This document shows, piece after piece, positions 39,779 through 48,863 of a DNA stretch of 64,000 nt. The notes beneath the pieces were generated by a model. That model was not told where the DNA came from and ran no database searches. It saw only the letters and a list, made by a program, of their open reading frames with translations. A program made the translations under genes and the position numbers. The DNA is from Pseudomonas sputi (GTDB lineage: Bacteria > Pseudomonadota > Gammaproteobacteria > Pseudomonadales > Pseudomonadaceae), in assembly GCF_021603585.1 (NCBI RefSeq), contig NZ_BQHI01000003.1:186001-250000 (forward strand). The letters are read 5' to 3'. Numbering within the stretch: the stretch's first letter is position 1; every line of letters begins with the position of its first letter.

Positions 39779-41590
39779 TTATTCGGCGGCGTTGGGCTCA
39801 GGCTGAATCAGCGCCAGCAACGTCCACCCCGGTCCCGGCTTCAACACGGTTTCCGGCGAGACCACATGCACCCAGCCACTGTCGTCGCGCATGAACAGCA
39901 GCGTCGCGCGGTTGCCATGCAGCGCACGGTAATCGTCCCAGCCAAACCCGTCCGTGAGCGTCGTGCTGTACAGATCGGCACCCTGACTCAGTTGGCTGGC
40001 GAATCTGGCGTAAGTCAGCGCCTCGCTCCCCAATTGATTGCCGCGATGTTCGAGGCTGGCGCGGTGTTTGTCGCTGCGACGGCTTTCCTGACCGCTGGCC
40101 AGTCCGAACAGGCGTTGATGACCAAAGTCATGTCGAAAGCGCATGGCGGCCAGCGTGTTGAGTTCGCCCGACGGTGACAGCGCCAGCAAATGCCCCAGTC
40201 CAACCAGGTCCAGGTGCGCATCGGCATGCTGCGAGGCCGGATTGCCGAAGTAAGTCGGCAAGCCATCCATGCGCGCGAGCCGGATATTTTCCCAGCTTGA
40301 ATCCGTCAGCAGCACGCGGCTGCCCAGCTGTTGCAGCGCCTTGCCGAGCAGGCGCGCCGGCCCGTTCGCCCCGACGATCAGGAAACCGCTGGGTGCAGGC
40401 TCCGCAACCTTCAAAAGGCGTGCCAGTGGTCGGGCAGTCGCACTTTGCAGCACGACGGTGCCGATGATCACCGCGAAAGTGAGCGGCACCAGTAACAGCG
40501 CGCCTTCATGGCCCGCTGCATCCAGGCGAATCGCAAAGATCGCCGAAACCGCCGCCGCGACGATCCCGCGCGGGGCAATCCAGCACAACAATGCACGTTC
40601 ACGCCAACTCAAGCTGGAGCCCGCAGTACTCAGCACCACGTTCAGCGGTCGGGCGATCAGCTGAATCACCAGCAGCAGAATCAGTACCAGCGGCCCGAGA
40701 CCGATCAGCGCGTCAAGATCCAGTCGCGCCGCCAGCAGGATGAACAGCCCGGAAATCAGCAGTACGCTGAGGTTTTCCTTGAAGTGCAGGATGTGCCGCA
40801 CATCCACCCCCTTCATGTTCGCCAGCCACATACCCATCAGCGTCACCGCCAGCAGACCGGATTCGTGCACGGCCTGGTTGGCGGCGATGAATATCCCCAG
40901 CACCGCGGCCAGCGACGCGAGGTTGTGCAGGTATTCCGGCAGCCACTGACGACGGATGATCGTGCCCAGCAGCCAGCCGCCGGCCACTCCGAACAGACTT
41001 CCGCACAGAATCACTCCGCCGAAGGTCAGCAGGCTTTGCTTGAGACCGTGGCCCTCGGCGCTGGCGATGATGAAGCTGTAGACCACCACCGCGAGCAACG
41101 CGCCGATCGGGTCGATCACAATCCCTTCCCAGCGCAGGATGTTGGCGATCGAAGCCTTCGGCCGCACCACGCGCAGCATCGGCACGATCACGGTCGGCCC
41201 GGTGACCAGGGTCAGGCTGCCGAACAGGATGGCGAGCAGCCAGTCGAAGCCCAGCAGCCAGTGGGTCGCGACTGCAATCACAACCCAGGTCGAGAGTGCG
41301 CCGACTGTGACCAGCCGATGCACAACGCTGCCGATCTCGCGCCATTCCGACAGGTGCAGGGTCAGGCTGCCTTCAAACAGAATCAGTGCCACCGCCAGCG
41401 ACACCAATGGCATCAACAGCGGGCCGAACATTTCCTGCGGATCGAGCCAGCCCAGCACAGGGCCGGCCAGAATGCCGGTCAGCAGCAGAAACAGAATCGC
41501 CGGCAGCTTCAGGCGCCAGGCGAGCCATTGGCAGCCCAGCGCAGCAGCGCCGATACCGCCGAAAGCCAACAGAATTTGCTGCTCGTTCAT
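39779..41590 (-). CDS. CPA1-type cation/proton antiporter with C-terminal TrkA-N-like domain
   Basis: A 603-residue inner-membrane antiporter. About twelve helices fill residues 1-400, with the family segments LTGILAGPVLGWLDP, LFEGSLTLHLSEW and WEGIVIDPIGALLAVVV. A cytoplasmic nucleotide-binding-like domain begins FLIVGANGPARLLGKAL and probably gates transport. It exchanges Na+ or K+ for H+; ion preference cannot be read from sequence. It is a single gene, divergent from xerD. Confidence 0.88.
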   Translation of the reverse strand: MNEQQILLAFGGIGAAALGCQWLAWRLKLPAILFLLLTGILAGPVLGWLDPQEMFGPLLMPLVSLAVALILFEGSLTLHLSEWREIGSVVHRLVTVGALSTWVVIAVATHWLLGFDWLLAILFGSLTLVTGPTVIVPMLRVVRPKASIANILRWEGIVIDPIGALLAVVVYSFIIASAEGHGLKQSLLTFGGVILCGSLFGVAGGWLLGTIIRRQWLPEYLHNLASLAAVLGIFIAANQAVHESGLLAVTLMGMWLANMKGVDVRHILHFKENLSVLLISGLFILLAARLDLDALIGLGPLVLILLLVIQLIARPLNVVLSTAGSSLSWRERALLCWIAPRGIVAAAVSAIFAIRLDAAGHEGALLLVPLTFAVIIGTVVLQSATARPLARLLKVAEPAPSGFLIVGANGPARLLGKALQQLGSRVLLTDSSWENIRLARMDGLPTYFGNPASQHADAHLDLVGLGHLLALSPSGELNTLAAMRFRHDFGHQRLFGLASGQESRRSDKHRASLEHRGNQLGSEALTYARFASQLSQGADLYSTTLTDGFGWDDYRALHGNRATLLFMRDDSGWVHVVSPETVLKPGPGWTLLALIQPEPNAAE

Positions 41591-41697
41591 TGAGGCTCCC
41601 TGTTCCTTGAAATAGCGGGCTATGAAAGACTAGCGGCCTTTTCAACCGTTCACTCTTTATTTGCGCGCAGTGCCAAACCTGCGTGTCTTGAGCGCCC

Positions 41698-42594
41698 ATG
41701 CCTGCCATCGACCACCCACTGATCGACCAGTTTCTCGACGCCCTCTGGCTGGAAAAAGGTCTCTCCGACAACACTCGCAACGCCTACCGCAGTGATCTCG
41801 CGCTGTTCAACGGCTGGTTGCAGGAGCAAGGTCTCGAACTGATCAATGCCGGTCGCGAACTGATCCTCGATCACCTGGCCTGGCGTCTGGAACAGAACTA
41901 CAAACCGCGCTCTACCGCGCGATTTCTCTCCGGCGTACGTGGCTTTTATCGCTACCTGCTGCGGGAAAAACTGATTTCGGTTGATCCGACTTTGCGTGTT
42001 GATATGCCCCAGCTCGGTCGGCCGTTGCCCAAATCCCTGTCGGAAGCCGACGTTGAAGCGCTGCTCAAGGCGCCGGATCTGAGCGAAGCCATCGGCCAGC
42101 GCGACCGCGCCATGCTCGAAGTGCTTTATGCCTGTGGTCTTCGCGTCACCGAGCTGATCAGCCTGACCCTGGAACAGGTCAACCTGCGTCAGGGCGTATT
42201 GCGGGTGATGGGCAAGGGCAGCAAGGAGCGGCTGGTACCGATGGGGGAGGAAGCGATTGTCTGGGTCGAGCGCTACCTGCGCGACGGTCGCAGCGAGTTG
42301 CTGGGCGGGCGTCCCAGCGATGTGTTGTTCCCCAGCCAGCGCGGCGAGCAGATGACTCGCCAGACCTTCTGGCACCGTATCAAACATCAGGCCAAGGTCG
42401 CCGGGATCGGCAAGTCGCTGTCGCCGCACACCTTGCGTCACGCGTTTGCCACACACCTGCTCAACCATGGCGCCGACTTGCGGGTAGTGCAGATGCTGTT
42501 GGGCCACAGCGACCTGTCGACCACGCAGATCTACACTCACGTCGCCCGGGCGCGTTTGCAGGATCTGCATGCCAAGCATCACCCGCGCGGCTGA
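41698..42594 (+). CDS. xerD: Tyrosine recombinase XerD
   Basis: A 298-residue recombinase that, with XerC, resolves chromosome dimers at dif under FtsK control. A SAM-like N-terminal core-binding domain spans residues 1-100. The catalytic set is intact: Arg in GLRVTELISL, Lys in GKGSKERLVP, HTLRHAFATH, GHSDLSTTQIYTHV with the tyrosine nucleophile. Residues and length match XerD, and it lies upstream of dsbC-hom-thrC as in P. aeruginosa. It is not an integrase of a mobile element. Confidence 0.96.
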   Translation: MPAIDHPLIDQFLDALWLEKGLSDNTRNAYRSDLALFNGWLQEQGLELINAGRELILDHLAWRLEQNYKPRSTARFLSGVRGFYRYLLREKLISVDPTLRVDMPQLGRPLPKSLSEADVEALLKAPDLSEAIGQRDRAMLEVLYACGLRVTELISLTLEQVNLRQGVLRVMGKGSKERLVPMGEEAIVWVERYLRDGRSELLGGRPSDVLFPSQRGEQMTRQTFWHRIKHQAKVAGIGKSLSPHTLRHAFATHLLNHGADLRVVQMLLGHSDLSTTQIYTHVARARLQDLHAKHHPRG

Positions 42595-42737
42595 GCGCAT
42601 TCTGTCTTGCGACAGGCGCATTCGGCCACGCCAGCCTTATGTGGTAGGCTTTGCCGGTTTGCACGATGGGCGGTTATGACCCGGTGTTCCGGCACGGGCG
42701 TTCTGATCGTTCCATTTGTCCGCCTTCAGGAGTTCTC

Positions 42738-43469
42738 ATGCGTCTGACCCAGATTTTCGCCGCCGCAGCCATTGCGTTGGTCAGCACCTTTGCCGTCGCC
42801 GATGACGCGGCCGACAAAGCGATTCGCCAAAGCCTGGAAAACCTCCAGCTCGATGTGCCGGTGGACACCATCACCGCCAGCCCGCTGCCGGGCCTGTACG
42901 AAGTCAAGCTCAAGGGCAGCCGCGTGCTCTACGCCAGCGCCGACGGCCAGTACATCGTTCAGGGCTACATGTTCCAGCTCAAGGATGGCAAACCGGTCAA
43001 CCTGACCGAGAAGACCGAGCGCCTGGGTATTTCCAAACTGATCAATGCGATCCCGGTGGCCGAGACCGTGGTTTACCCGGCCGTGGGCGAAACCAAGTCG
43101 CACATCACCGTGTTCACCGACACCACTTGCCCGTACTGCCACAAGCTGCACGCCGAAGTGCCCGAGCTGAACAAGCGCGGCATCGAAGTGCGCTACGTGG
43201 CGTTCCCGCGCCAAGGCCTCGGCTCGCCGGGTGACGAACAGCTGCAAGCCGTGTGGTGCTCGAAAGACAAGAAAGCCGCCATGGACAAAATGGTCGATGG
43301 CAAGGAAATCAAGGCCGCCAAGTGCGATAACCCGGTTTCCAAACAGTTCGCCCTCGGTCAGTCGATCGGCGTGAACGGCACACCGGCCATCGTTTTGGCC
43401 GATGGACAAGTCATTCCGGGCTACCAGCCTGCGCCACAAGTCGCCAAACTGGCGCTGGGCGCGAAGTAA
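42738..43469 (+). CDS. dsbC: Periplasmic disulfide isomerase DsbC
   Basis: A 243-residue exported thiol-disulfide isomerase. The signal peptide ends at AVA-DD (about residue 21). An N-terminal dimerisation domain is followed by a thioredoxin domain with the CPYC active site in TDTTCPYCHKLHAEVP. The cis-proline region is GVNGTPAIVLADG. The ATG at 42738 is chosen because AGGAG precedes it and the signal begins there. It sits upstream of hom, the standard Pseudomonas order. Confidence 0.96.
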   Translation: MRLTQIFAAAAIALVSTFAVADDAADKAIRQSLENLQLDVPVDTITASPLPGLYEVKLKGSRVLYASADGQYIVQGYMFQLKDGKPVNLTEKTERLGISKLINAIPVAETVVYPAVGETKSHITVFTDTTCPYCHKLHAEVPELNKRGIEVRYVAFPRQGLGSPGDEQLQAVWCSKDKKAAMDKMVDGKEIKAAKCDNPVSKQFALGQSIGVNGTPAIVLADGQVIPGYQPAPQVAKLALGAK

Positions 43470-43561
43470 TTCGCATCGTCACGTTCAGGCGTTGACGAGC
43501 GTGGTCCGGCGGCTGGATTGCCGGGCCATCAACAGAGAGCCGCGAACCTGCGGTTGTTTTC

Positions 43562-43588
43562 ACGGCCGGCCTCGTGTCGGCCGTTTTA
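43562..43588 (+). terminator. Terminator-like hairpin just upstream of hom
   Basis: ACGGCCG (43562-43568) pairs with CGGCCGT (43578-43584) and is followed by TTTT, ending about 14 bases before the hom start. A smaller stem, CCGC with GCGG, lies just before it at 43541-43554. It could end the dsbC transcript or attenuate hom. No Thr- or Ile-rich leader peptide was found. Confidence 0.55.
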
Positions 43589-43601
43589 TGGGGAGTTCAC
43601 A

Positions 43602-44906
43602 GTGAAACCGGTCAAAGTAGGCATCTGTGGGTTAGGGACCGTCGGTGGCGGAACCTTCAACGTACTTCAGCGCAACGCCGAGGAAATTGCTCGTCGTGCC
43701 GGGCGTGGAATCGAAGTGGCACAAATTGCCATGCGCACGCCAAAGCCTCAGTTCCAGACGACCGGTATTGCGATTACCAACGATGTCTTCGAAGTGGCCA
43801 CGAACCCTGAGATCGACATCGTCATAGAGCTGATGGGCGGCTACACCGTTGCCCGCGAGCTGGTACTCAAGGCCATCGAGAATGGCAAGCATGTGGTCAC
43901 CGCGAACAAGGCTCTGATTGCCGTTCACGGTAATGAAATCTTCGCCAAGGCACGCGAGAAAGGCGTGATCGTGGCATTCGAAGCGGCGGTAGCCGGCGGC
44001 ATTCCGGTGATCAAGGCGATCCGTGAAGGCCTGTCCGCCAACCGTATCAACTGGGTCGCCGGGATCATCAACGGCACCGGCAACTTCATCCTCACCGAAA
44101 TGCGCGAGAAGGGTCGCACCTTCGAAGACGTGCTGGCCGAGGCCCAAGCACTGGGCTATGCCGAAGCCGATCCGACCTTCGACGTCGAAGGCATCGATGC
44201 CGCGCACAAGCTGACCATCCTGGCATCGATCGCATTCGGTATTCCGCTGCAGTTCGACAAGGCTTACACCGAAGGCATCACCCAGCTGACCACCGCCGAC
44301 GTGAACTACGCCGAAGCGCTGGGCTACCGCATCAAGCACCTGGGCGTGGCACGCAGCACCGCCGCCGGTATCGAGCTGCGCGTACATCCGACGCTGATCC
44401 CGGCCGATCGTCTGATCGCCAACGTCAACGGCGTGATGAACGCGGTGATGGTCAACGGCGACGCGGCTGGTTCGACTCTGTTCTACGGTGCCGGCGCCGG
44501 CATGGAGCCAACCGCTTCGTCGGTCATCGCGGATCTGGTGGATGTGGTTCGCGCCATGACCTCCGATCCGGAAAATCGCGTGCCGCACCTGGCCTTCCAG
44601 CCGGACTCGCTGTCGGCCCACCCGATCCTGCCGATCGAAGCCTGCGAAAGCGCCTACTACCTGCGCATTCAGGCCAAGGATCATCCGGGCGTACTCGCTC
44701 AGGTGGCGAGCATCCTCTCGGAGCGCGGCATCAACATCGAGTCGATCATGCAGAAGGAAGTCGAGGAGCACGACGGCCTGGTGCCGATGATCCTGCTGAC
44801 CCACCGTGTGCTGGAACAGCACATCAACGATGCGATCGCCGCCCTTGAAGCGCTGGCGGGCGTGGTCGGTCCGGTTGTGCGGATCCGCGTCGAGCACTTG
44901 AACTAA
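43602..44906 (+). CDS. hom: Homoserine dehydrogenase
   Basis: A 434-residue enzyme that reduces aspartate semialdehyde to homoserine, the branch point to threonine and methionine. The NAD(P) motif GICGLGTVGGGTFNVL is near residues 7-22. The catalytic domain includes GIINGTGNFILTEM and the lysine region near GYAEADPTFDVEGIDAAHK. A C-terminal ACT domain (about 350-430) is the threonine-feedback site. The GTG at 43602 gives the family N-terminus MKPVKVGICG. thrC follows 66 bases later. Confidence 0.97.
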   Translation: MKPVKVGICGLGTVGGGTFNVLQRNAEEIARRAGRGIEVAQIAMRTPKPQFQTTGIAITNDVFEVATNPEIDIVIELMGGYTVARELVLKAIENGKHVVTANKALIAVHGNEIFAKAREKGVIVAFEAAVAGGIPVIKAIREGLSANRINWVAGIINGTGNFILTEMREKGRTFEDVLAEAQALGYAEADPTFDVEGIDAAHKLTILASIAFGIPLQFDKAYTEGITQLTTADVNYAEALGYRIKHLGVARSTAAGIELRVHPTLIPADRLIANVNGVMNAVMVNGDAAGSTLFYGAGAGMEPTASSVIADLVDVVRAMTSDPENRVPHLAFQPDSLSAHPILPIEACESAYYLRIQAKDHPGVLAQVASILSERGINIESIMQKEVEEHDGLVPMILLTHRVLEQHINDAIAALEALAGVVGPVVRIRVEHLN

Positions 44907-44972
44907 GCCGATCTCCTTCACCGGTCCCGCCAGTGGGGCCGGTGTCGTGAACACTGTCCATTGGAGTCAGTC

Positions 44973-46382
44973 ATGCGTTACATCAGTACCCGCGGCCAGG
45001 CACCGGCCCTGAATTTCGAAGACGTCCTGCTGGCCGGTCTCGCGACCGACGGCGGTCTGTATGTCCCGGAAAACCTGCCACGCTTCACCCAGGAAGAGAT
45101 CGCTTCCTGGGCCGGCCTGCCGTATCACGAGCTGGCCTTCCGCGTCATGCGCCCGTTCGTCACCGGCAGCATTCCGGATGCCGATTTCAAAAAGATTCTT
45201 GAAGAAACCTACGGTGTGTTCGCCCACAACGCCGTTGCGCCGCTGCGTCAGCTGAACGGCAACGAATGGGTGCTGGAGCTGTTTCACGGCCCGACCCTGG
45301 CGTTCAAGGACTTCGCCCTGCAACTGCTCGGCCGTTTGCTCGACTACGTGCTGGAAAAGCGCGGCGAGCGCGTGGTGATCGTCGGCGCCACCTCCGGTGA
45401 CACCGGTTCGGCGGCCATCGAAGGCTGCAAGCACTGTGAAAACGTCGACATCTTCATCCTGCACCCGCACAACCGTGTGTCAGAGGTTCAGCGTCGGCAG
45501 ATGACCACCATCCTCGGTGAGAACATCCACAACATCGCCATCGAAGGCAACTTCGATGACTGCCAGGAAATGGTCAAGGCCAGCTTCGCCGACCAGAGTT
45601 TCCTCAAGGGCACCCGTCTGGTTGCAGTGAACTCGATCAACTGGGCGCGGATCATGGCCCAGATCGTTTACTACTTCCACGCGGCCCTGCAATTGGGTGG
45701 TCCGGCGCGTTCAGTGTCGTTCTCGGTGCCGACCGGCAACTTCGGCGACATCTTCGCCGGCTACCTGGCGCGCAACATGGGCCTGCCGATCAACCAGTTG
45801 ATCGTCGCCACCAACCGCAACGACATCCTGCACCGCTTCATGAGCGGCAACCAGTACGTCAAGGAAACCCTGCACGCCACGCTGTCGCCGTCGATGGACA
45901 TCATGGTGTCTTCGAACTTCGAACGCCTGCTGTTCGACCTGCACGGTCGCAATGGCGCGGCAATTGCCGGGCTGATGGACTCGTTCAAACAGGGCGGCGG
46001 CTTCAGCGTCGAACAGGAACGCTGGACCGAAGCGCGCAAACTGTTCGACTCGCTGGCCGTGGACGATGCGCAAACCTGCGAAACCATCGCCGAGGTCTTT
46101 GAACAGACCGGTGAAGTGCTGGATCCGCACACCGCCATCGGCGTCAAAGCTGCACGCGAATGCCGTCGCAGCCTGGATATCCCGATGGTGATTCTCGGTA
46201 CGGCGCATCCGGTCAAGTTCCCGGACGCGGTGGAGAAAGCCGGCGTAGGAAAAGCTCTCGAACTACCTGCACATCTTTCTGATTTGTTTGAGAGAGAAGA
46301 GCGCTGCACCGTTCTGCCAAACGAGCTGAAAGCCGTGCAGGCCTTTGTCAGTCAGCATGGCAACCGCGGCAAGCCTCTTTAA
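44973..46382 (+). CDS. thrC: Threonine synthase
   Basis: A 469-residue PLP enzyme that converts O-phosphohomoserine to threonine. The PLP lysine is in GPTLAFKDFALQLLGR (near residue 110). The glycine-rich phosphate loop region is in VIVGATSGDTGSAAIEG. The ATG at 44973 (MRYISTRGQAPALNFED) is chosen; four upstream in-frame codons are not conserved. It forms an operon with hom and ends at a strong terminator. Confidence 0.97.
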   Translation: MRYISTRGQAPALNFEDVLLAGLATDGGLYVPENLPRFTQEEIASWAGLPYHELAFRVMRPFVTGSIPDADFKKILEETYGVFAHNAVAPLRQLNGNEWVLELFHGPTLAFKDFALQLLGRLLDYVLEKRGERVVIVGATSGDTGSAAIEGCKHCENVDIFILHPHNRVSEVQRRQMTTILGENIHNIAIEGNFDDCQEMVKASFADQSFLKGTRLVAVNSINWARIMAQIVYYFHAALQLGGPARSVSFSVPTGNFGDIFAGYLARNMGLPINQLIVATNRNDILHRFMSGNQYVKETLHATLSPSMDIMVSSNFERLLFDLHGRNGAAIAGLMDSFKQGGGFSVEQERWTEARKLFDSLAVDDAQTCETIAEVFEQTGEVLDPHTAIGVKAARECRRSLDIPMVILGTAHPVKFPDAVEKAGVGKALELPAHLSDLFEREERCTVLPNELKAVQAFVSQHGNRGKPL

Positions 46383-46405
46383 GCCCGCAAAGCTGTCACA
46401 TTTTG

Positions 46406-46437
46406 AAGCCCGTCTCCTGACGGGCTTTCTTGTTTTT
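46406..46437 (+). terminator. Terminator of hom-thrC
   Basis: AAGCCCGTC pairs with GACGGGCTT and is followed by a T-rich tail, 23 bases after the thrC stop. Confidence 0.93.
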
Positions 46438-46501
46438 GCATGCCACACTGCGCGCGTTTCGCCCACGAAGGACGGGCGAGTCGATGACGAAGGATGTGGC
46501 A

Positions 46502-47872
46502 ATGCGGTTTTTTTCAGGATTGAGAGCAGCTCTGTGCTGGTTGTTTTTATTGGGGGGCTTCGAAGTGTCGCCGTTGACCGAAGCCGCCCATCTGGCGAAG
46601 CATTCCGAAGAGGGGAGGAGCGTTCAGCCCATCGAGCTGGATGAAAATGAGCGTCAGTGGATTCGGGACAATCCCCGGGTGACGGTCGCATCGGTGCAAT
46701 ACCCGTTGTATCTGTTTCAGGACGAACATGGTCAGTGGAGCGGCTTGAACAACGATGTGCTCACGCACATCAGCGCCATGACCGGCTTGCAGTTCGTCCA
46801 TCAGGAGTCGTTTTCCACCGATCACATGCTGGAGCGGCTCCAGAGTGGCGTGGCCGACATCAGCACGACGTTGGCAATGAATGACGAGCGCAAGGCATTC
46901 CTGGACTTCAGTCACGCGTTCGGCGGTGCCGGCTGGGTATTCGTCGGGCATTCGGGCGAGCCGGCGATACAGTCGCTCGAAACGCTGGCCAGCCGGGTGT
47001 TGGTTCTGCCGGCCAGGCATGCGCTGGAGGACAGTATTCGACGCGACTACCCCTCGATCCAGATCCGCTCGGTCAAGACCTATGCCGAGGCTCGGGCGCT
47101 GGTCGAAAGTGGGGAGGCCTACGCCACTATCGAAAACGAGATCGGCGCTCAGCTGTTTCCCTCCGGCCTGCTCAAGGTCGGTGGTCTCGTGGAGGGCAAG
47201 TGGGAGGCCGATCATCTGGCGGTACGCAAAGGCCTGCCCGAGCTTGTGAGCATCCTCAACAAGGCGCTGGGCGCTTTCTCGGCGGCCGAACTGCGTGCCA
47301 TGCGCCTGAAATGGCTGGATGGCATTTCTCCTGCTCCGGAACCCTCGATCAGCTCGCTCCTGATCAAGTGGGGGTGCTGGGCGATGGGCGGGCTCGGCGT
47401 GTTCGGGCTATTGCCCTTGCTGTGGAACCGTCGATTGGCGGCCGAAGTCAAACAGCGGCGTGCGGCCGAAAAGGATCTGGGTGATCAACTGGCCTTTCAA
47501 CATGCTCTGATCGATGCGATGCCCGACCCCGTATTCGTTCGCGATCTGCAGGGGCGGTTGATCATGTGCAACCGCAGTTATGAAGATGCACTGTCGGTTC
47601 GGCTGGAGCAGGTCCAGGGCCGGATGCTGTTCGAGATCGATGCGCTTCCACAGGCCACGGCATTGATGCTGCATGAGGAATTCATGGCGCAGCTGGGCAC
47701 TCGTAAAACACGTTTCAGCAAACGGCAGTTGGTGTTCAAGAGCGGTCCCCGTCAGATCTATCAGTGGACAGTGCCGTTTTACAGTGCCGATGGAAAACTG
47801 CGTGGCCTGCTTGGAGGGTGGACGGACATCACCGAGCGGCGGAAGGAGAGTGGGTGTCAATGTCTGCATTGA
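46502..47872 (+). CDS. Truncated BvgS-like sensor: SBP_bac_3-TM-PAS, no kinase
   Basis: A 456-residue membrane protein. A signal peptide covers residues 1-28. A Venus-flytrap solute-binding domain (SBP_bac_3) spans about 45-275 (VTVASVQYPLYLFQDEHGQW; FSTDHMLERLQSGVADISTT). One membrane helix is at 285-308. A short coiled linker leads to a PAS domain at 331-447 ending GGWTDITERRK. In BvgS/EvgS/RocS sensors a histidine kinase, receiver and Hpt domain follow this point; here the protein stops nine residues later, and no kinase sequence remains in any frame downstream. The ATG at 46502 has AAGGA about 8 bases upstream. It may be a remnant or a kinase-free sensor. Confidence 0.8.
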   Translation: MRFFSGLRAALCWLFLLGGFEVSPLTEAAHLAKHSEEGRSVQPIELDENERQWIRDNPRVTVASVQYPLYLFQDEHGQWSGLNNDVLTHISAMTGLQFVHQESFSTDHMLERLQSGVADISTTLAMNDERKAFLDFSHAFGGAGWVFVGHSGEPAIQSLETLASRVLVLPARHALEDSIRRDYPSIQIRSVKTYAEARALVESGEAYATIENEIGAQLFPSGLLKVGGLVEGKWEADHLAVRKGLPELVSILNKALGAFSAAELRAMRLKWLDGISPAPEPSISSLLIKWGCWAMGGLGVFGLLPLLWNRRLAAEVKQRRAAEKDLGDQLAFQHALIDAMPDPVFVRDLQGRLIMCNRSYEDALSVRLEQVQGRMLFEIDALPQATALMLHEEFMAQLGTRKTRFSKRQLVFKSGPRQIYQWTVPFYSADGKLRGLLGGWTDITERRKESGCQCLH

Positions 47873-47883
47873 AGATGGGAAAA

Positions 47884-47926
47884 GTCCTATAAACCGCGAT
47901 TCCTTTTCTGATGGGAGGCTTAGGAC
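47884..47926 (+). promoter_or_regulatory. Inverted repeat upstream of the receiver gene
   Basis: GTCCTA (47884-47889) and its complement TAGGAC (47921-47926) flank 31 bases in the 118-base gap before the receiver gene. Spaced inverted half sites of this kind would suit a LuxR-type response regulator dimer. Binding is inferred only. Confidence 0.35.
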
Positions 47927-47990
47927 GACTGCCCTAGAGTGACAGACCACTGCGGCGTGAATCCGCGATTGTCGCTCCAGAGGTCGTCCC

Positions 47991-48398
47991 ATGCGCTCGC
48001 TCAAGATTCTGATTCTAGAACCCAATCCGTTCCAGCTGATGGCGTTGCACCAGATGCTCAACGCCATCGGTATCTACGATGTTCTGACCGCACCGTCGCT
48101 GGGCTCGGCAAAGCGCTCACTGGAACGTCGCGGAGCCGTCGACATTACCCTGTGCAATCCACAATTGCAGAACGGTGACGGGTTGGCGCTGATCCGGCAT
48201 CTGGCCGACCGACAGCAAGCGCGGGCGATGATTCTGTTGGGGGCCGTGGCACCCAGCCTGCTGGACGATCTGGAAACCTTGCTGGGCGCTCACCGGATCA
48301 CCTTGCTGGGCCGGCTGCACACGCCGGTCTCGGCGGTGTTGATGAGGGCGCTGCTGGATGCCTACATGGCCCTCCCCAGGCATTCCGTCGACGCCTGA
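47991..48398 (+). CDS. Stand-alone degenerate receiver domain, RocR-like
   Basis: A 135-residue protein made only of a CheY-like receiver fold (LKILILEPNPFQLMALHQML ... GAVDITLCNPQLQNGDGLALIRHL). It resembles the receiver half of the Roc-system regulator RocR, as I recall it. All key phosphorylation residues are replaced: the acidic pair by Glu10-Pro11, the phospho-accepting Asp by Asn56, the Thr/Ser by Gly84 and the Lys by Arg108. There is no output domain. It is therefore unlikely to be phosphorylated and may act by binding a partner. AGAGG 8 bases upstream supports the ATG at 47991. It follows a kinase-less BvgS-like gene. Confidence 0.8.
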   Translation: MRSLKILILEPNPFQLMALHQMLNAIGIYDVLTAPSLGSAKRSLERRGAVDITLCNPQLQNGDGLALIRHLADRQQARAMILLGAVAPSLLDDLETLLGAHRITLLGRLHTPVSAVLMRALLDAYMALPRHSVDA

Positions 48399-48562
48399 GC
48401 CGCCACGGTTGTTTTTCTGTCATCTTCCCCATGCATGCTCCGATAGCCGGTGACGCTCCGGGAGAGGCCGGCGACAAGCAGAACTTTCCTCTCGGGCCGG
48501 TGGTCATTTACTGTGAACACGCCCCAGACACTGTGTTTTCGGACTATTGAGTGGAGATCGAG

Positions 48563-48844
48563 ATGGAAAGTATCAGTCTATTGCTCGGTGAGGCTCTGAG
48601 CCCGTATCAGGTGACGTTGACCCCTCGTGGTCGCCACGGCGAATGCCTAGTGACCTTGAAGAACGGCAGCGGCGCGATCGTGGTGGAGCGCGAATTCAAT
48701 CAGGCGCAATTGAGCGACAAGCGCCAGCTGACGGATGTGGTTGACGGCCTGCACCGTGACATCCTGATTGCCGAAGGCCGGCTGGAACCCTGTGTGATCG
48801 CCGCGTTGCGAAACGCAGCGCTCGATAAGCACCCGGCCCTTTGA
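48563..48844 (+). CDS. DUF3509 family protein
   Basis: A 93-residue protein of a family I know almost only from pseudomonads (MESISLLLGEALSPYQVTLT ... GRHGECLVTLKNGSG ... DVVDGLHRDILIAEGRLEP). The function is unknown. It has a mixed beta-strand and helix pattern and no signal peptide. The ATG at 48563 with GGAG upstream is preferred over a GTG four codons earlier. A candidate small RNA follows. Confidence 0.85.
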   Translation: MESISLLLGEALSPYQVTLTPRGRHGECLVTLKNGSGAIVVEREFNQAQLSDKRQLTDVVDGLHRDILIAEGRLEPCVIAALRNAALDKHPAL

Positions 48845-48863
48845 AACTGATTTTTCATTTGTG

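Noticed and set aside
41698-42594. Tyrosine recombinase as a sign of a mobile island
   Set aside because: Residues, length and the dsbC-hom-thrC neighbourhood identify chromosomal XerD.
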